From: Aphidius gifuensis
Lineage: Eukaryota; Arthropoda; Insecta; Hymenoptera; Braconidae
DNA: 64,000 nucleotides
Assembly (NCBI RefSeq): GCF_014905175.1
Contig: NC_057792.1
Span: 6,324,001-6,388,000, forward strand
Direction: 5' to 3'
Shown here in pieces: positions 1 through 15,200 of the stretch (position 1 is the first letter of the stretch; every line of letters starts with the position of its first letter). Both the position numbers and the translations under genes were made by a program. The notes under the pieces are model-generated. The model saw only the letters and a program-made list of their open reading frames with translations. It was not told where the DNA came from and searched no databases.

Positions 1-199
1 CTTGGAGAAAAAAATATAAAGAAACAACAAAAAACTGCATTATCAACTGTCGATAAATTTGAATTTTTTTTAAAAATAATTAATTGTTTAATATTGTTTA
101 AAAAATAATTTATAAATTAATAAATTATTAATAATTGTACAATTATTTTCTGTCTTTTGTTTATAATCAAATAAATTATTAAAAGTTTTTTTTTTTGTA

Positions 200-530
200 A
201 GTATAGTGGCGCCGCCATTTTGTTATCAAAGTTTTTCAATTGTTTGCAACAGTTGCAGCTGATCCGTCGTGCCGGGAGGATCGTACAACTTTTACTAAAA
301 CAATAACAATTTTAACCAAATAAAAAAATTAAAAAAAAACCACACTAACATATTAGCTAACTTAATTAAACATAATAAATAAGTAAAAATAGTGCTGTGA
401 TAATAAAAGTGACGTAATTCAAAATTTTAAAAAAGTGAGTAAAAAAATTGTAACAACAAAAAGAACAAAAAAACAGAAAACATAGTGTCATAACGAAAGG
501 GGATATAAATAGTTTGAGTGACTTCATATG
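200..530 (+). promoter_or_regulatory. Putative TPST promoter and non-coding first exon
   Basis: A locally GC-richer block (about 205-280) with several CpGs, in very AT-rich surroundings, is followed by sequence ending in a strong donor: exon up to 530, then GTAAGT at 531. No good ORF is present, so it would be 5' UTR. The next plus-strand coding exon of a recognised gene is TPST at 38382, which has a good acceptor 82 nt upstream of its ATG. I infer that this exon, possibly with a tiny exon at 23940-23985, forms the TPST leader. It could instead belong to an unrecognised non-coding transcript. Confidence 0.35.
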
Positions 531-2976
531 GTAAGTCTTATTTATTTTAATTTACTTAATGTTGATTAACAAAAAAAATTTTTTAATATCAAATTATTGA
601 TGAAAATTTTTTGGAGTATTTGAGGTTATAATTCGCGTTATTTTGAAACACGTATGGATAGAGGTGACTGACACCTGATGCGTCAATGACCACGCATGTG
701 ATCTTGACCTTGTAGGTAAAAACAAAAAAAAAAAATTATAAATAATTTATATTATTAACTAATTAAGCCGCAAATAGTTGAGAATTCTGTTAAATTATTT
801 GTCATTTTTTTTATTTGTTGGGCGAATTAGTTTAATTTACATGATGTCTTTTTTTTTCCTTCTCATTTATGATTAGGAGATTAATTAAAAATGATAACAG
901 AATATATATTTGTACTGTTTAAGTGTGTGTGTAATTATCAAAGTGTGTAATGCAATAATTATATGATTGACCGTAGTCAAAAGACATAATTGCTATTACA
1001 AGCATTAACAATTTTCATGATAATTTTTATTATTTATATTATTCATTTTTATAATTATATATTTACAAATTTAATTTATTGTTTATGATAACATTTAATT
1101 TTTGTTTAAATAAATAGTATTATTATTTTTTTAAATTAGCTATGAATAAAAATAAAATTTTTAAATTTATTTAGAGTACTTCTTGTTGCGTTAGAAATTT
1201 TTTTTTTTTCTCTTTACTTTTTCAATATGGAAAATTATTTATTTCAATAATATTGACATTAGACTTTCTAGAGTTTATTGATGCGCAAATCATAAATCAA
1301 ATTTCATGTAAATTTTTAATATTATATATAGAAAAATAATAAAAAAAAAAATATATATTTTTCAATGTGAGGATTGGTGACCGGAAGTTTCAACAGTTGG
1401 CCTTCTTGATATTTTCTAGACACCTTAATTGAATTTTTTTTTTTTTAACATCAGTTATCCCTTGAACCGCAAACATTTTTACTCCAATATATTTTAATTT
1501 AATTTACAAAACATCTGTTCAACTTGTTTTATTCAAAAATGTTTTTTTTAGTTTTTTATTTATATTTCTTTTGATGGTCGTTAGTTTTGAAAACTCTGGT
1601 ATTCCTTGAACCATGTCTTTGGCTAGATGAAAGTCATTTTATCAAAATGCCTTTCGTACTGCTCTATCTCTTTGTATATCTTACCTTACTAACTTTTTTT
1701 TTTTTTTTCATTTTCTATCTTGTATTTTATTTCTTCTAACTATATATGACTTTCATTCCTGAAAACCAAGTTGTGGTTTGTACTTTGTTGGAGTGCATCA
1801 CTGGGAATTGGATGGGAACCCAGTCGGATGGTAAACGAGGTGGTGTTAGTAGTAGAATTTCATCTTGTTATATATATCTTTTGGCATTGACTCACCTGTA
1901 TACAAAATTTAGACATTTTCTACCAATTAAACTCATTTATTTTATTAAATTGAGGATACAATTATTTTCAACATAATTGGTTATTTTTTATTATATATAA
2001 ATAATTGTTTAAATAATGAAAAAAACAGTTATATGATTTTTTAATGACTTGTTGATATTATATTTATTATAAATTTTTAACTAGATAATAAAAATATTAA
2101 AAATTAAATTTATCGAATAGTAAATTGATTTTTTTTCAAAGAAAATTTAACAATTAAAAATTTTCTATCAATAATTCAGAGCAAAGAAAATCGAAAAATC
2201 GAAATCAATTTAAATTTTAAAAATTATTATAAAATACTTTTATTGCTAATTTTTCTATTTCAATTAAAACTTGCCTTTTTTTTCTTGCAAAATCAAGTTT
2301 TTTTTTTATTATCGTATTTGAAATAAAAAAATAAATAAAAGATAAAATTTAACTTTATTTTTATTTACAGTATAACAAAAAAAAAAAAGTAAACTTTAAA
2401 AAAATAAAAAATAAATGATTGTAAAGGTAAACTTTTCTTGATTTCTTTAAAACTTTTATTTCGATTTTTTGAGTCTTTTACTTCAAACCCTCAGAGACAA
2501 TACAAACACATTCTTTTAAACCATATATTTTATTTATATATAATTTTTTTTTTGTATTGTTTTTACTAATATTATTATTCAATATTGGCATGTAATCGAT
2601 ATGCGCAAACACTGATGATTTTGGTTTATAAACGAGGTCACAAAACCCTTGATTGTAACTAAATACCTTGGATGATGATGTGACAGGTAACCTTTAGGTG
2701 CACCTGGTTAATTAATTTTCATTTTAGACAAATATATGTATAACAAAGTAGACTGCAATTTCAATTAAACCAAAACATTTTGATTATAATTTCAAACAAC
2801 ATAATACTCTAAACTGGCGCTTTAATTAATTTGAAAATAAAGTCATGAATTTTTTTCGAAAATTTAACTCAAATATTGGTTAATTAATTAAATTATTTTA
2901 AAAACAAATATACACAATACAAATATTATTACTATTATTATAAAAAGAATTTACTGTTATATAAAATTTTGGTTTT
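531..2976. other. AT-rich non-coding stretch
   Basis: I see no gene here. It holds poly(A)/poly(T) runs and simple TTA/ATT tracts. Short ORFs such as 1746-1976 lack family features and are chance openings. Confidence 0.6.
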
Positions 2977-3378
2977 TAAAAATATGAAGCTGAAGCTGGC
3001 AACCGAGACTAGCAGCTGAGATCATTTTTTGTTTTTTCATTAATTTTTTTAACCCTTTTATCATGATGATAGAATTATGAAATTTTTACCACATGTACCT
3101 CACATCATAAGCAACACAATGGTAAAAAAAAATTACAATAGTAAACCTTTTTTTCTATTTTTTTATTAATTAACAATTAAAATTTCCAAACACATTAATT
3201 GTTAATTAATAAAAAAATAGAAAAAAAGGTTTACTATTGTAATTTTTTTTTACCATTGTGTTGCTTATGATGTGAGGTACATGTGGTTTGAATTTCATAT
3301 TTTTATCATCATGATAAAAGGGTTAAAAAAATTAAGGAAAAAAAAAAAAAGATCTCAGCTGCCAGCTTCATTTTAAAA
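2977..3378. repeat. Foldback element, near-perfect inverted repeat
   Basis: The left arm (about 2984-3181) is followed, after a spacer of only about 17 bp, by its reverse complement (about 3199-3371). The arms match for nearly their whole length, including the tracts around TTTATCATGATGA and CACATCATAAGCAACACAA. The outer end (GAAGCTGGC...GCCAGCTTC) has a small insertion in the left arm, with an extra GAAGCT and a CCGAGACTA stretch. No ORF lies inside. It resembles a foldback or MITE-type element; the near identity of the arms suggests a recent origin or gene conversion. Confidence 0.85.
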
Positions 3379-6300
3379 ATATATATTTAATATATTTGTC
3401 AAAATAAATATTATAATAGCAAGAACTTTGATATTGTATTTATTCAATTGCGGGTTTTATAATGAAAATCCAAGTGCATAATAATAATAATTATTATTAT
3501 CAAGGAAGTAATCAGTTGGTCCTTATCATTACAATTGAAAAGCAACTGCCAATCTAGTCATTTGTCAAGAGGAGGAGGAAGGATATTCATTCAAAGTGCT
3601 TTAAATTGACATAGTGCATCAAACTCATTTTCACTTTGATTAAAATTCATGAATTTAATATCGGATATTCAAATATTACACTATTATTTTATTGCCATTT
3701 TATCATTATAATATATTTTTCTCTTTAATTTTTAAATTATTTCATTTTAAAAGAAGCCAAAACAATTTATTATCGAGAATATTATTTTTTAATTAACATA
3801 CAATGTTTGTCATTTTTTTTTAAGTTTAAATTTTTGTAATTTAAAATTATGATTGGTAAAATTTATGAATTTTAATTTACTAATAACCTTAATTTGATTT
3901 GAAAAAAAAAAATATATTGAATCTGTTAATTGTGGTGTGGCTAATGTTGATGACACTTATAGCCAACGACTGATTTTAATTGGAAGCCAATTAATGTCAT
4001 CCACGTAAATTGAGACCAATTGAAGCTGAGAGACAATATGTAGTGCTTTGTAACTGACAATTAATATTATCTAAAATTGATTTTATAATTCAAATATTTT
4101 ATTCAATGGTTTTATAATTATGTACAACACGATTTTCACAAAATGACCTTATCAAAATTTACAAATTTCTAAACGTTTTAAAGATCACTCTATGAAATTA
4201 TTTGAGGTGTGTCTTTTTATTGTTCTTTTTTTACACCACCCTCAAAGTAAATAACTTGTAATTTATTTTTTTTCTCTAAGTATCTATCAAGAGAAAAAAA
4301 AAAAAAATTATTTTCTTATGATGCAGTGTCATTCGTCGTTGTGATATAATATTTTTATTTTTTCCATCAAAATAAATTTGATTATATTAGTAGTTAAATG
4401 TAAAATATTTAAAAAAATTTAAATTTTATTTTGAAAATAACTTGACAAATATATAGTTTTTATTATTATTTTAATAATTTTTTTTTTTGTGAATGAGTAA
4501 TGAGGTTGTTGGCATTCGATTTGGCACACATCACTGGCGCCATGCTCTATTAAAATATCAAAATTATAATCATAAAATAATATTTATACATTATTTGTAT
4601 ATTGCTATGTTATTTTGATTAAATTATATGGTGGTTTTGATAGTCAAGACATAATGAAACCTGATGCTTAACAAAGAGAAAATTACAAAATATGTATATT
4701 CAAAGTCACGTCTTCATTGTTTGAATTTATTTAATCTTTTTGTGATAAAGTTTTAAATTCACATAAGTAGTAGAGTGAATACAATGTCGTTCATTGTTAC
4801 AATACATATATGATAAAGATTATAAACTTCTTTATATTGTCAAGTTGTCGAAAAAGTTCTATAAACTTTTGAGCTGTTTCAAATTATGACATTTAAAACT
4901 TTAGATAATTTTTTTATTTATTTATATTCTATTTACTTTGTTTATATAAATTACCTTCTACAAGTTTTTAAAACTTTTGAAATATTTTTATACTATAAAA
5001 TTATTAATTAAATTTTCTTTTTTATTTATTTTTTTTTATAATTTTATTAAAATATATTTTCACTTTTTCTTTACTTTATTTTAATTTTCATTCAATTAAT
5101 ATTATTTATAATTTTTCTTTACTAACGTCAAGAACAAATTGTGTTAATTAAATTTTCAATTAATTTAACGATATAATATTATACAAATAATGCGTTATTT
5201 ATTCATTTTTTTTAAAACGTGTTTATTCATATATAAATAAATGCAATTTTAATAATTAATTGTCAACAATAAAAAACAAGTATTTTGTGGTTAAAAAGTG
5301 ACCAAGGTAATGCTCAACGAGTTTTAAAACTCAACAACTTGTCGCATTACAATTGTCTTGAATACTTGAAAATAATAATAATAATTATAAATAATCTTGG
5401 TGTATATAATTTAAAATTTTTCAAGAGGTACTCTTTTTTTTTTTTTCATATTATTATACACCTTATATTTTACGCTAAATTGACTTGTTTATAAATTTTA
5501 TTTTTCACAATTTTTATACATGAATGATTTTTTAAATTTATATTTTTATTTTAAATTAAAGCAAAAAAAAAATAGCCATTTAAATGAAAGTTTTAATTTG
5601 AATAAATAGAAAGAATAATTAAATGCTATTGATCATTCATTTGAAAAATACTATTATTGTTATATTGATTTTATTTTTGTTAAAAATAAATTTTAATAAT
5701 TATTATATTAAATTGATATTATAAATTTATTTTATGAATTATTGATTTATTTATTCAGCTAGACATTTATCAATTATTCAAGTTTACAGAATTCATGAAT
5801 TATTTTGAGACACAATCATTTCTATACACGCGAATTTTCAATTTCAAATTGATTCCTTTATTCGTCTTTACCTTATCAATTTTATTATTATTATTATTTG
5901 GCATTTATCAATTGTCTTTTATCATTTCGTAATATTCTTCTTTATATTTCCCAATAATTTTTTTCTCCAAAAATTAAATTTCACCTGTTAAACTGTTGCT
6001 TTTGAATTATTTTTTTTTGGCACATTACCATCAAAAATAATCTTGGCTAACGCCCTCGATTTTTTTTTACTACAAGCTACTTTGTTTTATATGAATTTTT
6101 TTTTTTCTTTTCTAGTCTATATTTGTATAGTTAGCAAGGTTGAGTCTACCATTCATCGATCAATATTCCCTTCCATTGCGCAATTCATTTGTAATAACTA
6201 TTCAAAAAGAGAAAGAACAAAAAAAAAAAAAAACAATAAGTTAATTTAAATTTAATAAAATATTAAAAATAAATTATCATATTTTTTTTTATTTAACCAA

Positions 6301-8609
6301 AGAATTATTAATTAATAAAAACATTTTAAATATAATTGAATGTACGGTAAAAAAATTTTTTTTTTCATTGTTTTGTATTTTTAAAAATAATAAATTATCA
6401 TCATCATTATTATTGAGATAAAAAGATCGTGGGAAATGTTGAGAAGAAGGTAACGTGTAGTTTTTTTTTTTTATTATTATTTTTCTATATATTTATTAAT
6501 ATATCATGTTGTGAGTGTTTCCATACAAATGATGAGTTTGAATCTACATTTTGAGTAGAATGTATGTAATAATAATAACACTGGCTTTGTATGCTTGACT
6601 CATTACATTTAAATTTTAATTGAGTGATATATGTGCTGTTATAATATAATTATAAAATTGTATAAATAATTTTATACAAATATATTTTTAAATAAACTTT
6701 ATTATTAAAAATTTAAAGAAATTAAAAAAATTTTTTTTTTAACATTATTATTGCAAGAAAATTTAACAACAATATGTGTGACTATGCAAAAAAAAAAAAA
6801 ATTAAACTGATCGTGATCATTGATATTATTGTTATTATATATTTTTTTTTTTTTTTATTTATCGTGTTTAAACTTTCTCTTGCACGATTTCAACAAATAA
6901 CCTCTGACCATTTTATTTTAATATTTAAACTTGAGTGAAATTTAATTTATCCATTATTTATTGTTCCAAAAAATAATAAAAAAAATTTACATATTGTTTA
7001 TTATTATTATTGATATTATTTAGATAATTTTAAAATGATATTTTATTTAAAAATTTTATGCTATTGTGTTATCCATTCGTTTGGTTTTTTTTTTTATTTA
7101 AAAATTTATTTTTTTTTTGAAACTATTGTTGACTAGTGAGTTTTAGATTATTAAATACGATAACAAGTATAATTGTAATAATCAACAATAACAATTAAAA
7201 TACGTCAACCTACTTTTTTTTTTTTTTTATTAAAAAATGGAACAAAGAAAAAAACAAGTGGAAAAATAGTTTAATCGGTATATGCACCGTATCAACAGTA
7301 ATTAAAAATTTTTAATCTTACGTACATTTTGATAATAATTTTACTAAAATTATTGAAAGATAAATAACGTTAATAATTTTTTTTTGTTAACGTTATTTTG
7401 TTATGCATTGGAACAAATAATTGAACAAAAATTAATTTTAAACAATTGACAATTGTAAGGCAAAAATGAAAATAACAAATTTTTTATTATATTAGTTGTG
7501 AGGAACATAAAAATATATACAATTGTTAAAATTAAATAATTGTTACACACATTAGTTAGAGTTGAATTTGAAATTTATACAAATTTTAGTCTTATCGCAT
7601 ATGAAACAATTAAAATTATTAAATTTGCTTATCGAACTATGCAGCATTAACGAGAGGTACATGAGCTACATTTACGCGGTTGGTTAAATATACTAGTTGA
7701 GTTTATGTAAGCTGAGTTGTATGATTAGGCAAAATATATGTTGTATATATAGAGAGAGTCATGTGGGAAAAAGAGGACAGAGAAAATGTGCTTGATATAA
7801 AGGAAGGGTTAAAGGTTAAAGGGATTGTTGTGGTGATGGTAGGGTATGGGCACACAAAATGACAAGGAAAAAGTAAAAGAGAAAGAGAGGCATATGTGAA
7901 TATCAATTAATAATTTCATACATATACTTTTCCATAAATTATCAAGTGCAGACCATATAATTTACCCAACTATTCTCAGGTGAACTTATCATAAAAAAAA
8001 AATATAATTTCCCTTGTGTTTTTAAATATTTAATAAATAAAAATTAGTTTAATAAATTTTTATAAAAAATGAAATTATTAAAAATTAAATTTTACATTAA
8101 ATTATTAATTTATTAATTGAATTATGAAATTATTATTATTATTATTATTTTTTATATTAAAAGTTTTATTATAAATTAGTTAAATTTATAAAACGAAAAT
8201 TTTAGCGAATTTGAAGGAAATTTAACTTGGTAATTTACGATAACTTTGTACAAGTGTAGTTACTGAAAATTTATCAAATAGCAATCACATAACTCATATG
8301 TATAATTTGATAATTAAATTAAAATTTTCCATGCTAATTTAACGCTAAATAAATGAAATTTAAAAATTATAGTAATACATTTTTTTATATAAGTTTTATT
8401 GATATAATATATATTTTTATTATAATTTTACAAAAATATCAATTGTTACGGTTTCCTTTTAGTGTAATTGGTTAATATTTTCCGGTGAATTACAACTACA
8501 TAAATGAATGATGTTTGAAAACCGAAATATCATGAATAAAATAAATTTGGGTCAAATAAAATATTCTGGTGCGTATAACTATAGTATAAAAAACATTATT
8601 CTATATTAT
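3379..8609. other. AT-rich non-coding stretch
   Basis: No gene is recognised. It contains homopolymer and TATT/ATTA simple repeats. A purine-rich patch at 7740-7890 (GAGAGAG, AAGAGGAC) gives a low-complexity minus-strand ORF that I do not accept. Confidence 0.55.
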
Positions 8610-9250
8610 TTTTTTACTAAGTGGAGGAAGAAGTTTAGACACTATTTAAAGATTATAAATTTTAAATTATTCGTATTATTTGAACGAATTTGTATCACAA
8701 TTAAATGTCATGCTCGAAATATTCTAAGCACAAATTTTCTACTCAAATCATCTTGAAATAAAATACTCTGGTAAATAATTTTCCAACAAAAAAAAATATC
8801 CAGTGTCGTGTAATTAGTATAAAAAACATTATCCTATATTTAAAATTAAAATTAATCATTATAAAAATAATTGAAGCATAGTAAAATATAAACATAATGA
8901 TTTAATGACTATTTTGAATTTGCCAAAAATTATGACAACAGTATATATCATAGGATAAATAAATAAATATTTCATTTAACAATTTATTTATTTTTTTAAA
9001 TTTACTTTTATCATACATCTTGGATAAATTTAAAATTAATTAATTTAAAAATAAATTAATTAGTCATCGTATTGTAATGACTCAATGTTATTATTATTTC
9101 AAATTTAATTTTTTTTAATATTAATCTTTCAAATATTGTATGAAATGTTTATTTATTTTTATTTTATTATTTCAATTTATTATTATATATTATTAATTCA
9201 ATAATTATTATAAACCTTGGATAAATTCGTAATTTATTTATTTTTTACTT
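8610..9250 (+). repeat. Dispersed repeat family A, copy 1
   Basis: About 640 bp almost identical to 19862-20512 and, over the last 520 bp or so, to 41700-42270 and 60440-61218. Hallmarks are AAAAACATTATCCTATATTT, GCATAGTAAAATATAAACAT, a later ATCATAGGATAAATAAATA and two CTTGGATAAATT motifs. This copy lacks the 3' terminal block ACAAGCTAGTAGATATTTG present in copy 2. There is no ORF and no clear terminal inverted repeat, so it is a non-autonomous element of unknown class. Just upstream, 8555-8600 is a diverged partial head unit. Confidence 0.85.
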
Positions 9251-12200
9251 TCTCGTATAGAAACACCCATTTTTTCGTTGTGACATCATATTTTTTTAAC
9301 CAGTTTTTATTGTTTTTTATATTTAAGGATATTCTGACTCGGATATTTAGTCACGTTTTGATGACTTTTCAGGTTAATTATATAATTTTGTGAATACTGT
9401 ATATTGCAACATACAGAGGATATGAAATCCTGGCAAGTTGATAATACACTATATATATTTTCATGTTAATAATATGATATTGTGATTGGCAAAATTTCCA
9501 TTATCAAATTTTAAACAAGTAACTGTTTCAAGTATCGTTTACATTGCATATATAGTTACACAGTCAAAGGCTTTGTTGACCTTTTTGATACTATTATACA
9601 TATTTTATATTTAAATAAATTCTTTTATAAATCCACTTTGTTTATTACTCATTATAATGTATACATATAAAAATACATAAGCATCTATTCAACATTTTAT
9701 AATGTTAATTTCATAGCTTAATTAGTTTTTTATTATATACGCTTTTTTTTTTCTTATAGTTACATATGAATTTTTATACTCTTATTCTCTATTCCATTTC
9801 TTATTCTTATTCTTGGAAATGCTCATAATAGTTCTCATGTTTAATTAAACACTCAGCATATAACTTATCTAACATTATAAATTTTATTTATTTAAAAAAA
9901 AGAAAATCTTATTATATCTTAATTATTCCATGAATTTATATGAAAAATAAAATACATCACTGCAATATTTTAATAATTTTGGAAAACCTATTTTTCATTT
10001 ATAATTATATTTTATTTAGCAAAAAATACAATACAATAATAAAATTTTTATTTTATTAAATATTACAATAATAACATTTGTATGATTTTAATTCCATTGG
10101 AATTACATGGTTCATTTATGAATTATCTCGATTATGAATTTTCAATATTATTATTGAATACGTCTATATTGAACATTGGTCAAGTGCCAATGTTTGTGGT
10201 TTTGTATATATTTGTTCGATACAATTATAATTGATGATTTCTCAACATGATATACAATACTTACAATATTATTTGTAATATTTTTAATTAATTTTTTTAA
10301 TTAATTCGTACCAGAAAAATAATAATAAATAATTGTATTATTTTATTTGTTATTATTGATGCATGTTTTTCAATGATTGAGCTTTATTTTCGAACTACAA
10401 TTTTTCTCATTGACACAATTTATTGTGAATTGTTTTCTGTAAATTTTTTCTTTCAACAAAAGTTGTTTTTTTTTTTTTAAATATTTTATTTTTCGTTTGA
10501 TGATATATTTTTTAATGATGTACTGGTCAATAGACACATATTCTGAGGGTTAGTGTTTTACTAATGTATATACTCGGGTGTGTCTTTACCTTGATAAAAT
10601 CTCTCATCCCTGTTCAACTCACAGAGAAATTCTAATGAGTTTACGACACAGTAGCATATATCTACATAGTGTATTAGATTAAATTGTGATATACGTGATG
10701 AAACTGTTGCAAGCATCACACACATCTTTCCTCATTGCTTTTGAAGATCTTCTCAAAAGATTTTTTAATTTTAAATCTAAATAAATAATCATCAAGTATT
10801 ATCGAAAAACAAAAAAAGCACTTGAAAAATATGAAACCTTAATTATAACAAAGAAAACTTTTGCTTTTTCTTTATCGAAAAAAATATTTTAATATTATTT
10901 TTTGTTGTTTTATGATATTGTTGAATAATTAAAAAATATTTTTTAATTTTTAAAAAACTGTATTATGTTTATATAGTAAATTTTATTTTTTTTTTTAAGG
11001 AAAAAGTTTTGAAGGTTTTTAATTATAATAGATAAAATATTAATATAAAACTTGAATAACATTATAAGCAGCAGCAAACTTTTAAGAGCAATATAAAATT
11101 CAGATTAAATATATTGCTAATTTTTTTTTTCAATTTGATACTTGTATTATAAAAAAAATTAAAAATTGGAAAATGAATATTAAATTATTATGTTGAATAT
11201 TTTATAAAATAAAAAATCGTTTTTATTGAATATAAAAAATTAAAAAACAAATGTGAAGAAATATTTTATTTATTGAATAATTGAAAAATAAAAAAATCAA
11301 ATTTTTAAAGGATTTTATAGTACTTACATAATTCATTTTAGATCATTTATTATTTTCAACGACATCCTCTCATTCTCTCTATATATACATTGTCGGAAAC
11401 TGGATTTAGCCATTTATCTTTTTTCCCAAAAGTTCAGCGACTGAATAAAAACAGTAGAAATTAAAAAAAAAATCATATATAAAAACAACTTTATCATAAA
11501 ACTTTGATGAAAAAAAAAAAACGTTTAAATCAAATTACATATTTATTTTGAAGATTGAATAATCACGTGATAATATTTAAATTATCTGTGAAAATATAAA
11601 AAAATAAAAAATATCATCAACAAGATAATGAAATTTAAATTTAAAATATTAAAAATTATGAGGCGTGGCGTTGATAATAAGATTCACCATATTGAACTTG
11701 TAAAAAAAATTGGATTTTTGCCAGTGATAGTTGAAGGGTAAAAATAAAAATTAAAAAAGTTACAATAAAAAAAAAAAAAGAAAAATCTTTGACGCTCTTG
11801 AAAGTCAAAAAGATAAAAACCATTTAAAAAAAAAAAATAGAGTCAAGCAAGATCATTCTCAGACCAAATTAAAAACCCTCAGGGTATTAGGAAAATAAGA
11901 AAAAAAAAAAATCTTAGTCCAAGATAGAATTGAGGGGCTGATAAAAGAGCTTTAAAATAAAAAAAAAAAACGTTAATAGAAGAAAGATTTAATTACACGC
12001 TTCAAAATGAATACAAGTAAAATATAAAAAAAAAATTTATTGAATAAATATTGAACTAGTTATTTAAAAAAAAATTGATAACTTAATTTTTTAAATTTTT
12101 TATATTGTATGAAATAAAAAAAAAAAAATCATTTTATTAAATTTTGAGAAGATGGAAAATATGTTAAATTTAAAAATGAATTGTAATATTTATTTAAATT

Positions 12201-15200
12201 TTATTTATCAGCTTTTTTTTTTATTATTATCATTACGTCATCGATAGGGTATTGATTTTTTTTTTAGCAAAATATATTTTGACGTATTTTATGATATTTT
12301 ACAAGCCCCTATTTTACAAACCCTCTCAAATTGCAAAGCTTGATCAATATATTGTGCATTGATGGAGAAAAAAAAATTTTTTTTTTTCAATAATAATGAT
12401 AAAAATGAAAAAAAAAAAAAAAAAAATTGTGTGTTGTTGATGATGAAACCCCGGTAAAGCATTAGGATTTTCTGGGTATTTTGTGGCTCATCGTATCTAG
12501 TATTACTACATGGTCTAGGTCATGAAATGTCTGATGAAACTACACGAGAATCTTGAGAATTTTAGTGTCCCTTGGGAAAATTTATTCTCTTGTATTTATA
12601 TTTTTTTTTTTATTTTTTAAGTATAGTTCGTATTTCTTATCATCTGTTGAAGTTAAAAGGAAATCTAAATCTTTCAATGCAATCTGGGTAATATCTTACA
12701 AAGCTTTTCATTTTCTTCACAATTTTTTTTTCATTTTTTTATTTACTATTTTATCAGTGTTAATCTTTCTCTATTCATTTTTTTTATTTTTTCATATTGA
12801 AAAATAATTTACAATTAATTTAATTAAATTTTTTTCTAACGAGATATCATACATAAATGAAAATAAAAAAAATTTTATTTTAAAGTTTCTGAAAAGTTTT
12901 GAAGACGAAAATTTTAAATTCATTTAAAAAATTAAATACAAGTATGTTTGTAAATTAAAAAAAAAATTAAAATCTAATTACAAATTAATTTTTATATTTC
13001 GTTCACATTTTCAAACATTTTTATAATTATATTAAAAAAAAAAAACTTAAAAACCAAAGTTTTTTCTACGAATGAAAAAATATAAAAATATAAATTTCAA
13101 TTATTTCATACAATTTTTAAGCTGCTTAATATTTTTTTTTTATCATGTTGCACTGCTTTATATAAATTTTAATAATTTATTACATTATTAATAGTTCTCT
13201 GTAAAAAATTTAAACACTATTTCAAGGAATATTACCTCTGAATTTTCATCCAAATACATATTTTTAAGATTTTTTTTTTTCTACTAAGCAAGTTGAATAA
13301 ATAATAATTCACGTGAGAGGTTTATATTTTTTTTATTTATTCATATACCTATATATATTTTTTTTTTATTCGTCCGTGTCCTTTCGGATGCAGAAGGCGA
13401 GGCATAAGCTATTAAGTATTATATATATATATGTTAAACGATGTCGTTTGTGCCATGCACATATACACAACATAAAGAACGCACTTGAAAAAACATTACC
13501 CTGGCACTTGTATTGTTTGGATAATATTAACGACTCTTAGCACATATATTCCAACGAAATATGCATTTGTATTGTTGTTAAAAATTATTACTTTTATTAT
13601 ATATAATTTATTTTTATAATTAACAAGGACGTAAGTCAAAATGTTGATGACAATTTACTTAACAATACTGTTAAAGTTTTATTTTAATCTCAAAAAGAAA
13701 TTTTTTTTTTTGGCAAATAGTAATTTGATGGAATGAAAAAATTATTTAGTGTTTACAATATGTACTTTGCGAAAGCCTTCATTTAATAACAGTCATGATT
13801 TAATAATTTATGAAAAAAGACATAATTTTTTTGGTTAAAAAATTCACTAAAAAACGATTTATTAAGGCAAAATATTGTGACTCATTTTTGAAATTTTTTT
13901 TTCTTTACACAACTGATGAATTAGTCAAAATAAAAAACTACTTTTTCGACTCAATAATAGTGTGATTCTTGTTGTTAGCTTATTTATGTTTGAATCAAGA
14001 AAATTTCATCTTTGTTGCAAAAGTTTTTTTCTTGGTACAATTTTTTCATTGTTTAATTATTTTAATACAAAATTCTCTGAATAATATAAACAAAGTTTTA
14101 TATTTTTCTCAAGACAAAATAATTATGGTTCATATATTAAATAATTTTGTGCTTCAAACTTTTTTCTTTGCCAAAAAGTTTTCTTTTAACTTCAAAAATA
14201 CTTGAAGTTTTATATTCAAATTTATATATGGCAGAACTTTAATAATGATTTACTGGCTATGTAAAATTGTTGAAAAAAAAAAATAAAAAATATATTTATG
14301 AATATTATATGAATTATTCAAAATATAGTATTGGAATATATTTTTATGTTATTTAAATGTCTATTTTACACTTTAAATGTATACATTGATTGCCGATTGA
14401 AATATCAATTCAATGAAATTTTAAAATTCAGCAAATTTATACTGATAAAACATAACATGATATTTAGGTATTGTTATGCATTATTATCATAATAGAAAAA
14501 TCAATATATACCTACGCATATTTACCTGATTATTGTTCAATCGATACAACTATTTCTCTTTGTTTTGTTTTGAATTAATTACCATATTACTTTGTTGTTA
14601 TAATATCATTATTAATTTATATAATTCATGATTTTATTGATCTATTTATTAGTTTTTTTATCATCTATTATCTTTGTATAATTAATTTTTTTAAAAATAA
14701 TAATTAAAGCCATAAATGCCAAAAATATAAGAAATCTTTTTTCCTGTTTTTCGACATTAAATAACTCTTAATTATCAAGTGGATTAAGTTGCACTGACTA
14801 ATTAAAATTTTTTTTTTTATTTTGTCTACAATTTTCCATTAAATTACCGACTACTTTGTGTGATAAATTTTAATAATTAACCTTGAAGATTAACAACAAA
14901 AAAAATTAGTAATTCATCAGCGTAAAAAGTATATTTAATTTTTTCGAAAATTACTTTTTTAATTTATTATTATTTAATGTTTTTTTTTTCAATATAAATA
15001 ATTAAATTATCTGTAAATGTAAGATCAAATTATCAATTTTATTTTTAAATTTTTTTCACCATTGTTTTCGGAATTGTGGTGTGTATATATGCGATCCTGT
15101 CTAATGCAGATGAGTCAGTACAACATGTTACATTTATGATTGATTAATAACCCGATTAACTCGATGTTTAAAAAAAAATCAAAATCAATAATTATTCGAG

